DNA of 64,000 bases from Panulirus ornatus (lineage: Eukaryota > Arthropoda > Malacostraca > Decapoda > Palinuridae): positions 7,071,614 through 7,135,613 of the forward strand of contig NC_092249.1 in the NCBI RefSeq assembly GCF_036320965.1. The letters are read 5' to 3'. Positions 61,501-64,000 of this stretch are shown here, piece after piece. Position 1 is the first letter of the stretch, and each line of letters begins with the position of its first letter. Below the pieces are notes generated by a model. The model saw only the letters and a list, made by a program, of their open reading frames with translations. It had not been told where the DNA came from and did not search any database. The translations under genes were made by a program, and so were the position numbers.

Positions 61501-64000
61501 AAGGTACCGCAGAAGATAACCTGGAGGTACAGCAGAAGACAACCTAGAGGTACACCAGAAGACAACCAGAAGGTGAATCAAACAGCTTGAAGGTACAGCA
61601 GAAGATAACCTTGAGGTAGAGTAAAAGACAACCTGGAGGAACAGCAGAGCACAACCAAAAATATAGCAGAAAATAACCTGGAAGTACAGCAGAAAACAAC
61701 ATGGAGGTACAGCAGCAGACAACATGGAAGTACAGGAGAAGAAATCCTGTAGATGCAGCAGAAAACAACCTGGAGGTACAGCAGCAGACAACATGGAAGT
61801 ACAGGAGAAGAAAACCTGTAGATGCAGCAGAAAACAACCTGGAGGTACAGTAGAAGACAACCTGGAGGAACAGCAGGGCACAACATGGTGGTACAGCAAA
61901 GTATAACCTGGAGGTACAGAAGTATACAACCTGTAAGTGCAGCAGAAGATAACCTGAATGTGAAGCAGAGGATAACCTGGAGTTACAGCAGAAGAAAACC
62001 TGGAGGTGCATCAGAAGACAACCTGGAGGTACAGGAGAAGAAAACCTGGAGGTACAGAAGAAAACCTGGTGGTACAGCAGAAGACAGCCTAAAGATGGAG
62101 CACAAGACAACCTGGAGGTATAGGAAAAAATAGCCTGTAGGTACAGCTGAAAATAACATGAATGTACAGCAGAGGACAACTTGGAGGTTCAAAAGAAGAC
62201 AACCTGGAAGTGCAGGAGGCAGACTAGAGTTTTCTGCAAAAGACCTGAAGGTGCAGCAGAGGAGAACCTGGAGGTACAGCATAGGATAGCCTGGAAGTAC
62301 ATCAGAAAACAACCTGGAGATGCAGCAGAAGACAACCTGGAGATGCAGCAGTAGACAACCTAGAAGTACAGCAGATGACAACATGGAGGTACAGCAGCAG
62401 ACAACGTGTAGGTGCAGCAGAAGAAAACCTGGAGGTGCAGCTGAAAAAAACCAGAAGGTGAATCAAACAGCTTGAAGGTACAGCAGACGACAACTTGAAG
62501 GTGAATCAAACAGCGTGAAGGTACAGCAGAAGACAGCCTTGAGGTACAGTAAAAGACAACCTGGAGGAGCAGCAGAGCACAACCTGGAGGTACAGCAGAA
62601 GATAACTGGAGGTACAGCAGAAGACAATCTGGAGGAGCATCAGAAGACAATCTGGAGGTACAGGAGAAGATAATCTGGAGGTACAGCAGCATACAACCTG
62701 TAAGTGCAGCAGAAGATAACCTGAGTGTGGAGCAGATGAAAACCTGGTGTTACAGCAGAAGACAACCTGGAGGTGTATCAGAAGACAATCTGGAGGTACA
62801 AGAGAAGAAAAGCTGGAGGTACAGCAGTATAAACCTGTAAGTGTAGCAGAAGACAACCTGAAGGTGGAGCAGAGGACAACCTGGAGGTACAGCAGCAGAC
62901 AATCTGGAAGTACAGCAGAAGACAACCTGAAGATGGAGCACAAGAAAACCTGGAGGTGGAGTAGATGTCAACCTAGAGGTAGAGAAGAAGACAACCTGAA
63001 GGTACAGCAGAAGACAAGCTGGAGGTGGAGCAGACTAACTGGAAGTACAGCAGAAAACAACTTGAATGTATAGCAAAGTACAACTTGGAGGTTCAACAGA
63101 AGACAACCTGGAAGTGCAGGAGACAGACTGGAGGATAAGTTAAAGACCTGAAGGTGCAGCAGAGGACACCCTGGAAGTACAGAAGAAGACAGCCTGGAGG
63201 TGCAGCAGAAACAAACCTGGAGGTGAAGCAAACAGCTTGAAGATAGAGCACCAGACAACCCAGTGGTACAGCAGTATACAACCTGTAAGTGCAGCAGAAG
63301 ATAACTTGAATGTGGAGCAGAGGATAACCTGGAGTTACAGCCGAAGACAACCTGGAGGTGCATCAGAAGACAACCGGGAGGTAAAGGAGAAGAAAACCTG
63401 GAAGTACAGCAGAAGACAATGTGAAGGTGCAGCAGAAGGCAACCTGAAGATGCACCAGAAGACAACCTGAAGGTGCAGCAGATGACAACTTGAAGGTACA
63501 GCAGAAGACAACCTGGAGGTGCAGCAGAAAACAACTTTAATGTACAACAAAGGACAACTTGGAGGTTCAACATAAGACAACCTGGAAGTGCAGGAGACAG
63601 ACTGGAGGTTCAGCAAAAGACCTGAAAGTGCAGCAGAAGAGAACCTGGAGGTACAGCAGAGGACAACCTGGAAGTACAGAAGAAGTCAACCCGGTGGTAC
63701 AGAAGAAGACAGCCTGGAGATGCGGGAGAAGACAACCTAGAGGTACAGCAGATGACAACCTGGAGGTATAGCAGTAGACAACCTGGAAGTACAGCAGAAG
63801 ACAACCTGTAGGTGCAGCAGAAGACAACGTGGAGATGCTGCAGAAAAAACCTAGTGGTGAAGCAAACAGCTTGAATGTAGAGCAGAAGACAACCTGTAGG
63901 TGAATCAAACAGCTTGAAGGTACAGCAGAAGAGAACCCCGAGGTACAGCAGAAGACAACCTGAAGATTCAGAAAAGACAACCTGAAGATGGAGCAGAAGA
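55566..64000. repeat. 23-bp minisatellite, block 2 (runs off the window)
   Basis: The same 23-bp repeat as block 1, cleaner. At 61271, 61294 and 61317 the word GAGGTACAGC recurs at exact 23-bp steps. Variant units occur in recurrent order, for example TATACAACCTGTAAGTGCAG, then GATAACCTGAATGTGGAGC, then GAGGATAACCTGGAGTTACA, seen near 56105, 56970, 57450, 58095, 58630, 59210, 61922 and 63274. This gives a mosaic larger structure with no single period. The unit is stop-free on both strands, so long antiparallel frames (up to about 259 codons) abound; none has a domain. Confidence 0.95.
59690..60200. repeat. Indel-rich patch inside minisatellite block 2
   Basis: The 23-bp rhythm is lost for about 500 bp through many missing bases (GGAGTCAGCAG, AACCTGAGG, AGAAGAAACC) and returns cleanly afterwards. 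It is deletion-biased like the patches at 2790-4140 and 47.6-49.1 kb, so probably consensus error. Confidence 0.65.

Noticed and set aside
49010..64000. Many long frames on both strands, up to about 259 codons, Cys/Leu-rich or Gln/Arg-rich
   Set aside because: The 23-bp unit lacks stop codons on both strands, so long frames are automatic. Frames rotate every unit and overlap in antiparallel. No domain or coding bias is visible.
49010..64000. CRISPR-like array
   Set aside because: Units follow each other directly with no spacers, variation is by point changes, and the window is clearly eukaryotic.
1..64000. Telomeric repeats (TTAGG or TTAGGG) and rRNA or tRNA genes
   Set aside because: No tandem TTAGG-type run, no rRNA core sequence and no tRNA A/B box pair was found on reading. 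Histone or 5S-type clusters were also considered and not seen.

Overview
This is a eukaryotic, repeat-dominated window with no intact protein-coding gene that I can support. About 39 kb is one satellite DNA family, about 13 kb is a second, unrelated minisatellite, and a central island of about 7.6 kb holds broken retroelements. The non-LTR retrotransposon in that island (reverse transcriptase with a RQGCVMSPWLF block, an FADD core and a RGRPNWRWKDG tail, plus a GC-rich 3' stem-loop) is, from memory, of a kind very abundant in decapod crustaceans. A decapod genome is therefore the most likely source; this is inference, not a database result.

Layout. 1-60: CA microsatellite. 61-399: unremarkable single-copy sequence. 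400-907: 44-bp minisatellite, about 11.5 copies. 909-22607: satellite array 1, broken by a 100-N gap (11494-11593) and ending in a second (22608-22707). 22708-23370: probable LTR fragment preceded by a polypurine tract. 23374-30355: at least six LINE pieces in alternating orientation, separated by AT microsatellites, then a third 100-N gap (30356-30455). 30456-47660: satellite array 2, organised as a 1640-bp higher-order repeat. 47660-49010: badly degraded transition. 49010-53190 and 55566-64000: 23-bp minisatellite. 53191-55565: single-copy island with a CRE-rich, TATA-containing promoter-like block, a possible splice donor and a decayed hAT-like transposase C-terminus.

The main structural result is that the satellite is nested on four scales. 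The base unit is 82 bp. Four diverged versions (here Q1 to Q4) align without gaps and form a 328-bp tetramer, whose two 164-bp halves resemble each other more than neighbouring quarters do. Five tetramers (T1 to T5) form a 1640-bp higher-order repeat, seen as seven consecutive intervals of exactly 1640 bp. Each 82-bp unit carries one dyad, CTTTGG-N5-CCAAAG or a one-base variant. Irregular blocks of 7 x 328 and 4 x 328 bp flank the regular ones, and their hybrid tetramers show where unequal exchange occurred. The architecture is that expected of a centromeric or pericentromeric satellite, but nothing in the sequence proves a centromere.

No gene network can be described. Long open frames in the arrays are by-products of repeats without stop codons, often on both strands. 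Parts of the assembly (about 2.79-4.14 kb, 47.6-49.1 kb, 59.7-60.2 kb) look like unpolished long-read consensus, so small indels and array junctions there should not be trusted.
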